From Chitinophaga oryzae (GTDB lineage: Bacteria > Bacteroidota > Bacteroidia > Chitinophagales > Chitinophagaceae), in contig NZ_CP051204.2 in the NCBI RefSeq assembly GCF_012516375.2, positions 2,170,001-2,234,000 of the forward strand: 64,000 bases of DNA. The letters run 5' to 3'. This document shows positions 52,068 to 60,528 of the stretch, in pieces. The number at the start of each line of letters is the position of its first letter. Position 1 is the stretch's first letter. The translations under genes were made by a program, and so were the position numbers. The notes under the pieces are model-generated. The model had not been told where the DNA came from, did no database searches, and saw only the letters and a list, made by a program, of their open reading frames with translations.

Positions 52068-53471
52068 TTAACGTGTTGTGCTGGCTGGTTCGGGCGTCAG
52101 CTGTTTAAACCGCGCCTGAAAAAAACGAAGGTATTTGGGTTCCATGGTAAACTCCAGTCCGGGTATGTTGTATCTGTTTTCATATGTTTCAATGATGGCA
52201 TCTGCTACCACGTCCATATGAGAGAGGGTGTATACTCTTCTGGGGATGGCAAGCCGCACCAGCTCCAGCGATGGGTAGTGGTGATCTCCGGTTTCTTTAT
52301 CACGGCCGGCAGACACGATGCCTCTTTCCACCGTACGTACGCCGCCGGCTTCGTATAGCGCTACGGTCAATGCCTGGGCAGGGAAGGAGGTTTGCGGGAT
52401 ATGTGGCAGAAAAGTGCGGGCGTTGAGAAATACGCCGTGGGTACCGATAGGGTTCAATACAGGAATACCGGCTTCTTTCAGCAGGTTGCCCAGGTAATGC
52501 ACCTGGTAAACACGGGCGGCGATATGAGCTTCTTCCACCGACTCGGTAATACCGATGGCCATGGCTTCCATGTCACGTCCGGCAAGGCCGCCATAGGTAT
52601 GCATGCCTTCGTATACGATCACCAGGTTTTTGGCTTCTTCGTACAGGCCTTCGTCATTGAGCGCGAGGAACCCGCCAATATTGACCAGCGCGTCTTTTTT
52701 ACCGCTCATGACAGCGCCGTCTGTTAGCGAACAGATTTCCTTTACGATGGAAGCGACGGTCCTGTCGGCATAACCGGCTTCATGTTGCTGGATCATAAAG
52801 GCGTTTTCTGCCACCCTGGCCATATCATGGATGATGCGGATACCGTGCTGTTGTGTGAGCTTTCGTACCTGTTTCATGTTTCCCAGTGATATGGGCTGTC
52901 CTCCGGCCATGTTCACGGTGGTGGCTAAACTGAGATAGGCGATATTGGCTGCGCCTGCCTTCCGGATGATGTCTTCGAGCTTCTGCAGGTCTATATTGCC
53001 TTTGAAGGGAAAATCGGAATCGGGATCATGGGCTTCGTCAGTAATGACATCGGTAAAATTGCCGCCGGCCAGTTCCTGGTGCAGCCGTGTGGTGGTGAAG
53101 TACATGTTACCCGGAACATACATGCCGGGCCGTATTAGCAGGCGGGCGATCAGGTGTTCCGCCCCTCTGCCCTGGTGCGTGGGAACGACATACTTGTATC
53201 CGTAATACTCCTGTACTACCGCCTCCAGGTGATAGAAATTGCGGCTGCCGGAATAAGCTTCGTCGCCCATCATCAGGCCAGCCCACTGGCGGTCGCTCAT
53301 GGCGCTGGTGCCGCTGTCGGTCAGCAGATCGATGTACACATCTGCAGATTTTAACTGAAATGTGTTAAATCCGGCGTCTTCAATCAGTTTTTTGCGTTCT
53401 TCGCGGGAGGTCTTTCGGAGCGGCTCTACCATCTTGATTTTGTAGGGCTCTGCCCAGTGAGATTTTTTCAT
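52068..53471 (-). CDS. Tyrosine phenol-lyase-like PLP enzyme (tryptophanase family)
   Basis: This 467-residue PLP enzyme belongs to the beta-eliminating lyases. The PLP lysine is in MSGKKDALVNIGG (about residues 254-266). Nearby positions favour tyrosine phenol-lyase over tryptophanase: Arg of the ERG in GGVRTVERGIVSAGR matches the specificity Arg of TPL, and LRFFQARF matches TPL's LRFFTARF, whereas E. coli tryptophanase has EIG and LRHF. PTHQGRGAEHLI and HDMARVAENAF carry cofactor-binding residues. Products would be phenol, pyruvate and ammonia from tyrosine. The ATG at 53471 (MKKSHWAEPYK) is preferred; an in-frame ATG at 53573 would add 34 residues beginning with a hydrophobic helix. A divergent O-methyltransferase gene starts at 53595. 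Confidence 0.85.
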   Translation of the reverse strand: MKKSHWAEPYKIKMVEPLRKTSREERKKLIEDAGFNTFQLKSADVYIDLLTDSGTSAMSDRQWAGLMMGDEAYSGSRNFYHLEAVVQEYYGYKYVVPTHQGRGAEHLIARLLIRPGMYVPGNMYFTTTRLHQELAGGNFTDVITDEAHDPDSDFPFKGNIDLQKLEDIIRKAGAANIAYLSLATTVNMAGGQPISLGNMKQVRKLTQQHGIRIIHDMARVAENAFMIQQHEAGYADRTVASIVKEICSLTDGAVMSGKKDALVNIGGFLALNDEGLYEEAKNLVIVYEGMHTYGGLAGRDMEAMAIGITESVEEAHIAARVYQVHYLGNLLKEAGIPVLNPIGTHGVFLNARTFLPHIPQTSFPAQALTVALYEAGGVRTVERGIVSAGRDKETGDHHYPSLELVRLAIPRRVYTLSHMDVVADAIIETYENRYNIPGLEFTMEPKYLRFFQARFKQLTPEPASTTR

Positions 53472-53594
53472 AAGATAGTTAAGATTGTTTTGGGTGAAGG
53501 CGATATTCCTGAAAATAAGTACCGTCACTGCAGCGAGAACAACAGGCAGTATGATTAAATTTAAGATAACCATATTTTTCTAAAAAACTATCCT

Positions 53595-54632
53595 ATGCGA
53601 ACTGATCTATCCGGCTTACGTGCCACCGCTGAACATACGGGAAACATCCTCCGCCATATTACCAATCATTGGGTTTCCTGTAGTGTATATACCGCCGCCA
53701 GGCTGAATATTGCTGAAATACTCTCTTCCGGGCCGATGGAGATAAACGCGCTGGCGACCGAAACAGGCACCCATGCGCCATCGCTCCACCGCCTGCTGAA
53801 ACTCCTGGCAGCCAATGGTGTTTTTGAAGAACAAACGCCCGGTGTGTTTGTCAATACGCCTGATTCCATCGCGCTGATCGGCGATATCGAAGGCAGCATG
53901 AAAGCCTTCCTGCTGGCAGAGATGGGCGAATTTTACGTGCCCTGGGGGAATTTGGTCGACAGCGTCAGAACGGGAAAAACCGCCTTTGATGAGCATTATG
54001 GAGAAAATCTCTGGGAGCATTATAAAAAACATGCTGACAGAGGACTGAACTTTATGAAAGCCATGACGGCGGTGACCAGTTTTCTGAGTCCGGCTATCCT
54101 GGACAAGTATGACTTCTCGGTTTTCAAAACGATCATCGATGTCGGCGGTAGCAACGGGTCCCTGTTATCCGCGATTTTGAAACGTACGCCGGGGCCGTCT
54201 GGCATTGTCTTCGATGTCCCTTATGTGGTGGAGCAAACTGCTGCGCTGCTGGCTGCCGACCCGCTGTTGCGCCACCGTTGTTCTGCCGTCAGCGGCAACT
54301 TCTTCGAACAGGTACCGGCAGGGGGCGATGCCTATCTGCTGAAAATGATCATCCATGACTGGGATGATGAAGATTCTGTACGCATCCTGAGCGTTGTCAG
54401 CAAAGCAATGAAGCCGGAAAGCAAAATCCTGATTGTCGACGGCGTTGTTCCCGAAGGCAACACATTGCACGGCGCCAAATTCATGGATGTGAACATGTTG
54501 GTAGTAACAGGCGGCAAAGAAAGGACCGCCGCGGAATTTGGGGAATTGTTCCGTCGTTCCGGGCTGCGGCTCACACGGGTCATCGACCTCGATATTACCG
54601 AGGTAAGCATCGTAGAAGGGGAGAAGATATAG
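53595..54632 (+). CDS. SAM-dependent O-methyltransferase (Methyltransf_2 family)
   Basis: This 345-residue enzyme has the two-part architecture of small-molecule O-methyltransferases: an N-terminal winged-helix dimerisation domain (ALATETGTHAPSLHRLLKLL, about residues 52-71) and a Rossmann-type catalytic domain with SAM motif IIDVGGSNGSLLSAIL (about residues 179-194) and the catalytic base in KMIIHDWDDEDSVRIL (His about residue 254). Such enzymes methylate phenols, polyketides or other hydroxylated aromatics. It is transcribed divergently from the TPL-like gene, so the shared intergenic region may coordinate both. Substrate not visible. Confidence 0.9.
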   Translation: MRTDLSGLRATAEHTGNILRHITNHWVSCSVYTAARLNIAEILSSGPMEINALATETGTHAPSLHRLLKLLAANGVFEEQTPGVFVNTPDSIALIGDIEGSMKAFLLAEMGEFYVPWGNLVDSVRTGKTAFDEHYGENLWEHYKKHADRGLNFMKAMTAVTSFLSPAILDKYDFSVFKTIIDVGGSNGSLLSAILKRTPGPSGIVFDVPYVVEQTAALLAADPLLRHRCSAVSGNFFEQVPAGGDAYLLKMIIHDWDDEDSVRILSVVSKAMKPESKILIVDGVVPEGNTLHGAKFMDVNMLVVTGGKERTAAEFGELFRRSGLRLTRVIDLDITEVSIVEGEKI

Positions 54633-54638
54633 ACCGGC

Positions 54639-55796
54639 TTATGGTTTAAGTATCACTTTTACACAGTCGTCTTCCTTGTGTTTAAAAATGTGATAGGCAT
54701 GGGCAGCCTCCTGAAGTGGCAGCCGGTGCGTCACAATATCGTCGAGCCGTACCTGGCCTTCCTGTACCAGTTTAAACAGCTGGTCAATATATTCGTGCAC
54801 GTTAGCCTGGCCGAAGCGTACGGTCAGACCTTTATCGAAGATGCGATGGATGGGAAAGTTGTCGTAGGGGCTGCCGTATACGCCTACCACCGTCACCGTT
54901 CCGCCGCGGCGTACTGCTTTGAAGCAGGTCTCCATTACCTTGTCTGTTCCTTTTTCCACATTGATAACGGCCTTCAGCTTATCGCCGAAGGAACGCTCTG
55001 CTTCCATGCCTACAGCGTCTACACAAACATCGGCGCCCCTGCCGTTGGTGGCCTCGCGGATAGCCTCCACCACGTCCACCTGGTGCGGGTCGATGATCTC
55101 TGCCCGGTTTTGCAGGGCAGCCATCTCCAGGCGGTAGGGTAACGGATCGATGGCGATCACCCGTCCTGCGCCCATCAGCCAGGCGGCTTTCTGCGCCATC
55201 AGGCCTACCGGGCCCGAACCGAAGATGGCAACGGTTTCGCCGCCTTTCAAATTTCCCCAGTCGATGGCAGACCATCCGGTGGGAAAAATATCTGTTAGAA
55301 ACAGTACCTGGTCGTCGGTCAGTGATTCAGGAACTTTGCGCGGACCATAATTGGCATAGGGTACCCTTACGTATTCCGCCTGGCCGCCGGCATAACCGCC
55401 ATAGAGATCGGTATAGCCGAACAGGCCGCCGCCTTTGCTGTCCATCAGGTCGCCGGCAGGACCATAGTGTTCCGGATTGGAATGTTCACAGGCGGTAGGC
55501 AGGCCATGGTTACAGAAGAAACAGTGGCCGCAGGCGATCGGAAAAGGTACAACCACGCGGTCACCCCTTCGTAAACCGCTGACATTGGCGCCGGTTTCTT
55601 CCACGATGCCCATGAATTCGTGACCCATGATGAGGTCTTTTACCTGTGGAAAAAAACCATCGTAAATATGCAGGTCCGAACCGCATATAGCGGTTGACGT
55701 GACTTTCAGGATAATATCATCGGGTTGCTCAATGGCAGGATCAGGTATCTGGTCCACGCGGATATCACCGGGTTTGTGAAAAACGGCTGCTTTCAT
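54639..55796 (-). CDS. Zinc-dependent alcohol dehydrogenase (formaldehyde dehydrogenase-like MDR)
   Basis: This 385-residue medium-chain dehydrogenase has the catalytic zinc motif GHEFMGIVEETG (about residues 58-69) with TAICGSDLH supplying the first Cys. A structural-zinc Cys cluster CGHCFFCNHGLPTAC (about residues 89-103) and the NAD-binding motif VAIFGSGPVGLMAQKAAWL (about residues 187-205) follow. The EHYGPAGD loop resembles glutathione-independent formaldehyde dehydrogenases. The ATG at 55796 (MKAAVFHKPG) is used. Its stop is 7 bases from the convergent methyltransferase's stop. Confidence 0.9.
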   Translation of the reverse strand: MKAAVFHKPGDIRVDQIPDPAIEQPDDIILKVTSTAICGSDLHIYDGFFPQVKDLIMGHEFMGIVEETGANVSGLRRGDRVVVPFPIACGHCFFCNHGLPTACEHSNPEHYGPAGDLMDSKGGGLFGYTDLYGGYAGGQAEYVRVPYANYGPRKVPESLTDDQVLFLTDIFPTGWSAIDWGNLKGGETVAIFGSGPVGLMAQKAAWLMGAGRVIAIDPLPYRLEMAALQNRAEIIDPHQVDVVEAIREATNGRGADVCVDAVGMEAERSFGDKLKAVINVEKGTDKVMETCFKAVRRGGTVTVVGVYGSPYDNFPIHRIFDKGLTVRFGQANVHEYIDQLFKLVQEGQVRLDDIVTHRLPLQEAAHAYHIFKHKEDDCVKVILKP

Positions 55797-55817
55797 CACA
55801 TTGTTTTTAAAAGTTTG

Positions 55818-57230
55818 TCAATACCGCATAAACGCTGCCATGGCGCTGTCTGCGGGCATTTTTTCCTTATCCAGTATATATACTTTACCGCTGTTCAGAA
55901 TAGTCTCCACCGCTGCCTGTGTACAAAGGCAATCGTTATCATGCTTCGGCGGATCGTATATCTCCAGCTGATTGTTCTGTGCATCAAAACGGCCGCTCAG
56001 GTGTTCCCCTTTGCAGATAAACAGATAGGATACCCTGCCATAATAAGCGGCCGGAATAATATCTGCTGCTATGGAAGAAGTAAGGCCGGTGGCGCTATGG
56101 TCCATATAGTTGGCCAGCGCCTGCTGTACCGGTGCGTCAAAATAAGGTTGCAGTTTTGGCCGCGCCTGCCCGAACAGTTCGTCAGTACGCGCGTTCTCGA
56201 AGTTGCCATACAACGCAGTCTCCTGGATGTACGGGTACCGGCTGATCTGTTTGTATTGGGCCACCATCTCATCTACCGCCGCCAGCATGAGCGGCGCATG
56301 TTCGTTGGCCAGTCTGTTTTTCCACAATACTTCGTCAATATCCCGAAGGTAGCCCGGCATGAAAGTGCCCTGGAAAGGTTCCCGCGAGGCTTCATGATGC
56401 ACCTCGTTACGTGCGCCGGCGGTAGTGCGGTATAACTGTGTAGCGTCGCCGTCCGGCAGTTGCGGAAGCGGAACCGCTTCCATGCCATACGCATCGCCTT
56501 TATAAAGCCTGGCACGTTCCTTTCCCAGCGCTAACAGATAAAAATGCCGGCGGTCATTCATTAACGACAACAGCGGGCTCATATTGAACGAGTGATTAAT
56601 GTATATGCCCGGTTCGGGTGTTTCCGGCAGCAGATAGTAACGGCAGAAACCATTTGCCAGGTATACCACCAGTCCGTTATCGAGCCGGTGCCAGAAATTT
56701 TCTTCCAACAGCAGGGACTGCAATGGCGCCAGCAGGCGCTCCGTTGCCTCCGGTTCCCATTGCTGCTGCGTCAGCCGGTGCCGTATCTGTTGCAGATAGT
56801 TTTTGAATTTTACAACGTCTTTCTGCTCGTTTACATCCATGCCGTACCGGTGCGTAGGCATCACGATGGTGATACAGGGAAACGAGCGGAAACGGGCGAG
56901 CAGGGTGAACGTTGCCCGGTCCATGCCGGTAATGTTGTTACCTTCCGGCGGGGCACTTGCTTCATACACCTTTTCCCGGTTACCCGGGTTTTCGGGTTGA
57001 TTTTGTTTGTCTTTTGCCGGTTGATCGTTATGCGTGTGCCGGTTGTGATGCCGGAAAGGCAGGTTCGCCGCGGGCGTATCTTCTCCGGCAGTATATTTCT
57101 CAGTCATGGCCTGGTTCTGCGCCAGCGCTTCCGGCGGCATATTTTCCCGCAGGCCCAGTTCACTTTCACGGTGATTACCGGAAGGTTTTCCTTTAGGAGG
57201 AATAAATCTTCCATGTTTGTCCTTTCCCAT
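55818..57230 (-). CDS. baeRF-type bacterial/archaeal release-factor-like protein
   Basis: This 470-residue protein begins with a low-complexity hydrophilic region (MGKDKHGRFIPPKGKPSGNH to about residue 95, rich in Asn/Gln/Pro). The body resembles the baeRF (eRF1 domain 3-like) family: ITIVMPTHRYGMDVNEQKD (about residues 120-138), VVYLANGFCRYYLLPETPE, LALGKERARLYKGDAYGMEA and a C-terminal segment RVSYLFICKGEHLSGRFD. Family proteins are proposed to act in translation arrest or recycling; experimental evidence is thin. ATG at 57230 begins the conserved MGKDKHGRF stretch. It lies 22 bases upstream of the alcohol dehydrogenase start on the same strand. Confidence 0.75.
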   Translation of the reverse strand: MGKDKHGRFIPPKGKPSGNHRESELGLRENMPPEALAQNQAMTEKYTAGEDTPAANLPFRHHNRHTHNDQPAKDKQNQPENPGNREKVYEASAPPEGNNITGMDRATFTLLARFRSFPCITIVMPTHRYGMDVNEQKDVVKFKNYLQQIRHRLTQQQWEPEATERLLAPLQSLLLEENFWHRLDNGLVVYLANGFCRYYLLPETPEPGIYINHSFNMSPLLSLMNDRRHFYLLALGKERARLYKGDAYGMEAVPLPQLPDGDATQLYRTTAGARNEVHHEASREPFQGTFMPGYLRDIDEVLWKNRLANEHAPLMLAAVDEMVAQYKQISRYPYIQETALYGNFENARTDELFGQARPKLQPYFDAPVQQALANYMDHSATGLTSSIAADIIPAAYYGRVSYLFICKGEHLSGRFDAQNNQLEIYDPPKHDNDCLCTQAAVETILNSGKVYILDKEKMPADSAMAAFMRY

Positions 57231-57480
57231 AAGATGATAGCTTGGTCCGGTATAGCGGGCCAAATAACATACCATCGCCTGACGGAGCAGGCCGTAAGAC
57301 GCGGTGCAGCCTCATGTGTAAAGCAAAAACAGGCGGCCTGTCAGGCGTTGCAGGGATGTTTCCGTTAATGCCTTGCAGACCTGCAAAAGAATTGTGGAGT
57401 GTGGAGTGTGGAGCATTTTCCTGCTGATGATGGAAATAGGTTCAAAAGCTGTATTTTTCCTGAATGGAAATCAAGCCCCT

Positions 57481-58038
57481 ATGTCTGGAGACAAAAAAGA
57501 GAAAATTAACCGGAGAGCAATTCTGAAAGGAACCTGGTTCTTGATAGCAGCATTTTTCTTTATGATGCTTCATGTTCTGCAATGGTTGTTTTGCTATTCC
57601 ACCTTTATACCAGTAACATTACCATTGTCATTGTTTTTGTTCGGTGGATTGCCACTTGCCTGGTGGACAGCCCGGAAATGCCGTGGCTGGCTTACCCGTG
57701 TATTTGACGGTATTGATAATAATATTATGCATATCGGTGTTATGCTCTTAATGGTATCGTGGATTCCTCCTGCACTGGTACTAAGCACCAATTTCCTGCT
57801 GGCTGATAAAGCTGTTTCGAAAGAAACGTTGCCGGTAGCAAGCCGGGGAGATCGTTATAAAAAGGGTAGGACCTACTACTGGGTTAAAATAGAAAAGCAC
57901 AACGTATCCAGGAAGTTTACACTGCCCGACAGTATGGCTTTGAATACTGTGGATAGCGTGGAGATAGCCGTTAGAAAAGGATACCTGGGATTTGAATGTT
58001 TTGAATATCCACGTTTTATACAGCGATACGGACACTAA
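57481..58038 (+). CDS. Small inner membrane protein of unknown function
   Basis: I do not recognise this 185-residue protein. The N-terminal half has two or three hydrophobic helices (GTWFLIAAFFFMMLHVLQWL, PLSLFLFGGLPLAWWTARK, IGVMLLMVSWIPPALVLSTN). The C-terminal 60 residues are soluble and beta-prone (RTYYWVKIEKHNVSRKFTLP), probably periplasmic. The ATG at 57481 (MSGDKKEK) gives a normal cytosolic N-terminus; in-frame ATGs at 57430 and 57373 would add hydrophobic residues and cannot be excluded. A bidirectional terminator follows. Confidence 0.65.
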   Translation: MSGDKKEKINRRAILKGTWFLIAAFFFMMLHVLQWLFCYSTFIPVTLPLSLFLFGGLPLAWWTARKCRGWLTRVFDGIDNNIMHIGVMLLMVSWIPPALVLSTNFLLADKAVSKETLPVASRGDRYKKGRTYYWVKIEKHNVSRKFTLPDSMALNTVDSVEIAVRKGYLGFECFEYPRFIQRYGH

Positions 58039-58054
58039 ACAACTTGCTATAAAC

Positions 58055-58086
58055 AAAAGGTTGTAAGCGTTACCTTACAACCTTTT
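58055..58086. terminator. Bidirectional intrinsic terminator
   Basis: A 13-bp perfect stem (AAAAGGTTGTAAG / CTTACAACCTTTT, 6-base loop) sits between the membrane protein gene ending at 58038 and the convergent ProX-like gene ending at 58097. The core AGGTTGTAAG/CTTACAACCT is identical to that in the tRNA-Leu terminator at 34794-34830. Confidence 0.88.
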
Positions 58087-58096
58087 GTATTCTTAC

Positions 58097-58636
58097 TCAT
58101 ATCTCAATCATCTTCGGTACATGCCCGGCATACGCCAGGAAATCTCCCATAATCCAGTCCCGGCTGACTTTCATATAACTCGTGGTAGTACCGTCGCTGC
58201 AGCCATAGTCTTCTTCTGACAGCACATCCTTGTCAATCACTACCTGCACCTGGTTGTCCTTGTCCAGTAACACGCCGAAGATAGTAGTGGCGCCGATGGT
58301 GGTGCCCAACATTTTATCCAGCAGTTCCGCCGGGGCGAAAGATACCCGGGGGATATCCATCACCCTGCTGAAATCTTTGGTGATAAAAGGTTTGTCAGCG
58401 GTGGTGACGAACAGGTAAAAAGCGGTCTGCTGGCGATTGCACAGAAACAGTGTTTTCACCGTTTTCATGTTCAGCTGGCGATTGATGATAATGCAATCTT
58501 CCATGGTAATGGCTTCGTCGTTGTCTACCCGCTCAAACGGCACGTTTTGCTCCTGTAGCAGGCGGTAGACCATCTCCTGTAAGGTTGTTTTAAAGGTCGC
58601 CGGCGGCGTATTTTTTACTTCACTGATATAAAACAT
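58097..58636 (-). CDS. YbaK/ProX-type aminoacyl-tRNA deacylase
   Basis: This 179-residue protein matches the prolyl-tRNA-synthetase-associated (YbaK/ProX) editing domain: LQEQNVPFERVDNDEAITME (about residues 32-51), KTVKTLFLCNRQQTAFYLFV (about residues 69-88, with the conserved Lys) and VSFAPAELLDKMLGTTIGAT (about residues 106-125). Free-standing members remove wrongly attached Ala from tRNA-Pro in trans. It starts 2 bases after the end of the EamA gene on the same strand, so the two are probably co-transcribed. Confidence 0.85.
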   Translation of the reverse strand: MFYISEVKNTPPATFKTTLQEMVYRLLQEQNVPFERVDNDEAITMEDCIIINRQLNMKTVKTLFLCNRQQTAFYLFVTTADKPFITKDFSRVMDIPRVSFAPAELLDKMLGTTIGATTIFGVLLDKDNQVQVVIDKDVLSEEDYGCSDGTTTSYMKVSRDWIMGDFLAYAGHVPKMIEI

Positions 58637-58638
58637 GC

Positions 58639-59538
58639 TCAGCTTTCTTTTTTTGTTTTTGATGATTTGTAATAGTTCATAGCCGCGATAGAGGCCAGCA
58701 TCACGATGATGCCAGCTATCTGCACGGGGCTGACAGCTTCATGCAGAACAATATAGGCACATAAAACGGCAACCGGAAATTCTACGGTCATCAGGATGGC
58801 GCTGGTACCGGCGCCGATTTTCGGAATGCCGGCGGCAAAAAGCGCGGTGGGAATAGTGGTGCCCACTGCTGCGAGGAACACGGCCCATAGGAGGAAGGTA
58901 TGGTCCAGGTGGCTGTCGGTGACAATCGTGCGGGCGTTGACAATAAAGATAATCAACGCAGAACCGATCATAATGAGCGTGCTTTTGGACTGCCACTTTA
59001 TTTCCGTGCCCACCCTGCTATTGGCCACAATATACACTGCATAGGTGAAAGATGAGGCCAGGGCAAAAAACATTCCCCGCCAGGAGAACGACAAGGCCTC
59101 CGCCCGGAGCAGGTTGCCCGCCATAACAGTGCCCGCCAGGATAAAGAGTACGGTCACCAGCTCCAGCCTGCCCGGCCGCTGCCTGAAAATAAGCCATTCC
59201 AGCAATAAGCTGAACCAGGTGAACTGCATCAGGATCACGATCGCCAGCGACGCGGAGATGTAGCTTACCGACAGGTAATACAGGAAGTTCGTCAGCCCGA
59301 TGAGACTTCCCACTAACAGCAATGAGATCGCCGATCTGCCTGACAGCCTCACCCGGGTGGCCTTACCCCCGGAAAACAACAGTACCACCCCCAGCAGCAG
59401 CGCAGATATCAGGGACATCGAAAAAGCAATCTCGGCGGCATGATAGCCCGATGCATAGGATAGCTTTACGAACGAGGACATCGTTCCGTACATGGTCCCT
59501 CCCAACAGGACCATGAGCGAATATTTAAAATTTTTCAT
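58639..59538 (-). CDS. EamA/DMT-family transporter
   Basis: This 299-residue inner membrane protein has ten predicted transmembrane helices in two EamA repeats: KYSLMVLLGGTMYGTMSSFV in the first and SFSWRGMFFALASSFTYAVY opening the second. The end, a hydrophobic helix followed by KSSKTKKES, has a basic cytoplasmic tail. Substrates of this family are diverse (amino acids, metabolites). The ATG at 59538 (MKNFKYSLM) is preferred over an in-frame start 39 bases upstream, which adds a non-conserved stretch. Confidence 0.9.
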   Translation of the reverse strand: MKNFKYSLMVLLGGTMYGTMSSFVKLSYASGYHAAEIAFSMSLISALLLGVVLLFSGGKATRVRLSGRSAISLLLVGSLIGLTNFLYYLSVSYISASLAIVILMQFTWFSLLLEWLIFRQRPGRLELVTVLFILAGTVMAGNLLRAEALSFSWRGMFFALASSFTYAVYIVANSRVGTEIKWQSKSTLIMIGSALIIFIVNARTIVTDSHLDHTFLLWAVFLAAVGTTIPTALFAAGIPKIGAGTSAILMTVEFPVAVLCAYIVLHEAVSPVQIAGIIVMLASIAAMNYYKSSKTKKES

Positions 59539-59871
59539 TTCAGGATTTGTCTGATAAAAACTAAAAGATAACCACATGCTAAGCAGAGGCTAAACAACCC
59601 TGAAATACAGAAAGGAAAACATACGAGGATCTATTCCCGTTACACAAACGGGAATGTCATGCGTCATCCGGTTATTCAGCCCTCAGGCTACCGGCGGAGG
59701 TGTATTGGAAGAGAATAAACGTTGCATAGTACATTGATCTATCCGTTAAAGATAATAAAAAATCAGTTATTGCTTACCCGTGAGGCAGTAGTTCCATAAA
59801 GTTAAAAAATGACTTAATAATCCCTTAATATTCCAACGTTACTTTTGCTTCCATCAAAAATGAGCTGTCTG
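59539..59871. other. 333-base intergenic region upstream of the ECF sigma factor gene
   Basis: This divergent gap holds the promoters of the EamA operon (leftward) and the sigma factor gene (rightward). A TACTTTTG box at 59840-59847 is the only promoter element I could support. No gene, repeat or operator was identified. Confidence 0.4.
59840..59847 (+). promoter_or_regulatory. Candidate Bacteroidota -7 box (TACTTTTG)
   Basis: TACTTTTG fits the TAnnTTTG consensus of Bacteroidota housekeeping promoters and lies 25 bases before the ATG at 59872. No clear -33 TTTG box was seen at the expected distance, so this is a weak call. Confidence 0.35.
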
Positions 59872-60465
59872 ATGGAAGACTCCACGCTGATTCCAATACT
59901 GTTGCACGACTGGCTGGCCGGAAATGACCAGCACTTCAAACCACTCTTCGAATATTATTTCCCCCGGCTGAAACGCTATACCATGTGGTATACCGATGAT
60001 CCGGCCATCAGCGAGGAACTGGCCATGAATGTTATGCTGAAGGTATGGCAGCAGAAATCGAGGATCGCCACGCTCAATGATTTCAACAGCTACCTTTTTA
60101 CCATGATGCGCCACGAGACGGTGAGCATGTTGCGGCGCAAAAAAACGCTGGTGACGCTCAGCGCACGCGAAGAAGAGACACCCGCCACCGAGAATATCAG
60201 CGAAACAGTCAGCTACCGGGAATTGCTCACCCGCTACCGCGCCTGCCTCGACAAGCTGCCTCCCCGCCGCCGCGAAGCGTTTATCCTTAACCGTGAACGC
60301 GGCATGAGTTATGCAGAGATCGCGGCGCGGCTGAATGTATCCATCTTCACTGTGCAGAACCATATCGCCGCCTCGCTGAAGTTCATCAGGAGAGAGCTGC
60401 ATGACTACGCCGATTTCCTCATGCTGGCCGCCGTTGTGCTGGTGCCAATGTTAACTGAATATTAA
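59872..60465 (+). CDS. ECF-family RNA polymerase sigma factor
   Basis: This 197-residue sigma factor has region 2 (HFKPLFEYYFPRLKRYTMWY, about residues 17-36, then LAMNVMLKVWQQK) and region 4 with its helix-turn-helix (YAEIAARLNVSIFTVQNHIA, about residues 149-168) after LPPRRREAFILNRERGMS. The arrangement with a FecR anti-sigma factor and an STN-bearing SusC downstream is the classic Bacteroidota cell-surface signalling unit: the receptor senses its ligand, the anti-sigma factor releases this sigma factor, and it activates the SusC operon. ATG at 59872 is preferred because the ATG at 59860 lies only 12 bases from the -7 box. Confidence 0.9.
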   Translation: MEDSTLIPILLHDWLAGNDQHFKPLFEYYFPRLKRYTMWYTDDPAISEELAMNVMLKVWQQKSRIATLNDFNSYLFTMMRHETVSMLRRKKTLVTLSAREEETPATENISETVSYRELLTRYRACLDKLPPRRREAFILNRERGMSYAEIAARLNVSIFTVQNHIAASLKFIRRELHDYADFLMLAAVVLVPMLTEY

Positions 60466-60528
60466 TTCCGGCTGCCCCGATAGTTTGACCAGCCATCGAC
60501 CGGCGTCCTTAAGGATGAATCGATCACT

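Noticed and set aside
52068..53471. Tryptophanase (TnaA) as the name for the PLP lyase.
   Set aside because: The ERG specificity arginine and the LRFF segment match tyrosine phenol-lyase, and no tnaC-like leader or tnaB permease gene is present.
57394..57413. Tandem GTGGAGT repeats upstream of the membrane protein gene.
   Set aside because: Fewer than three 8-base copies in a region without other signals; too short to call a repeat or regulatory site.
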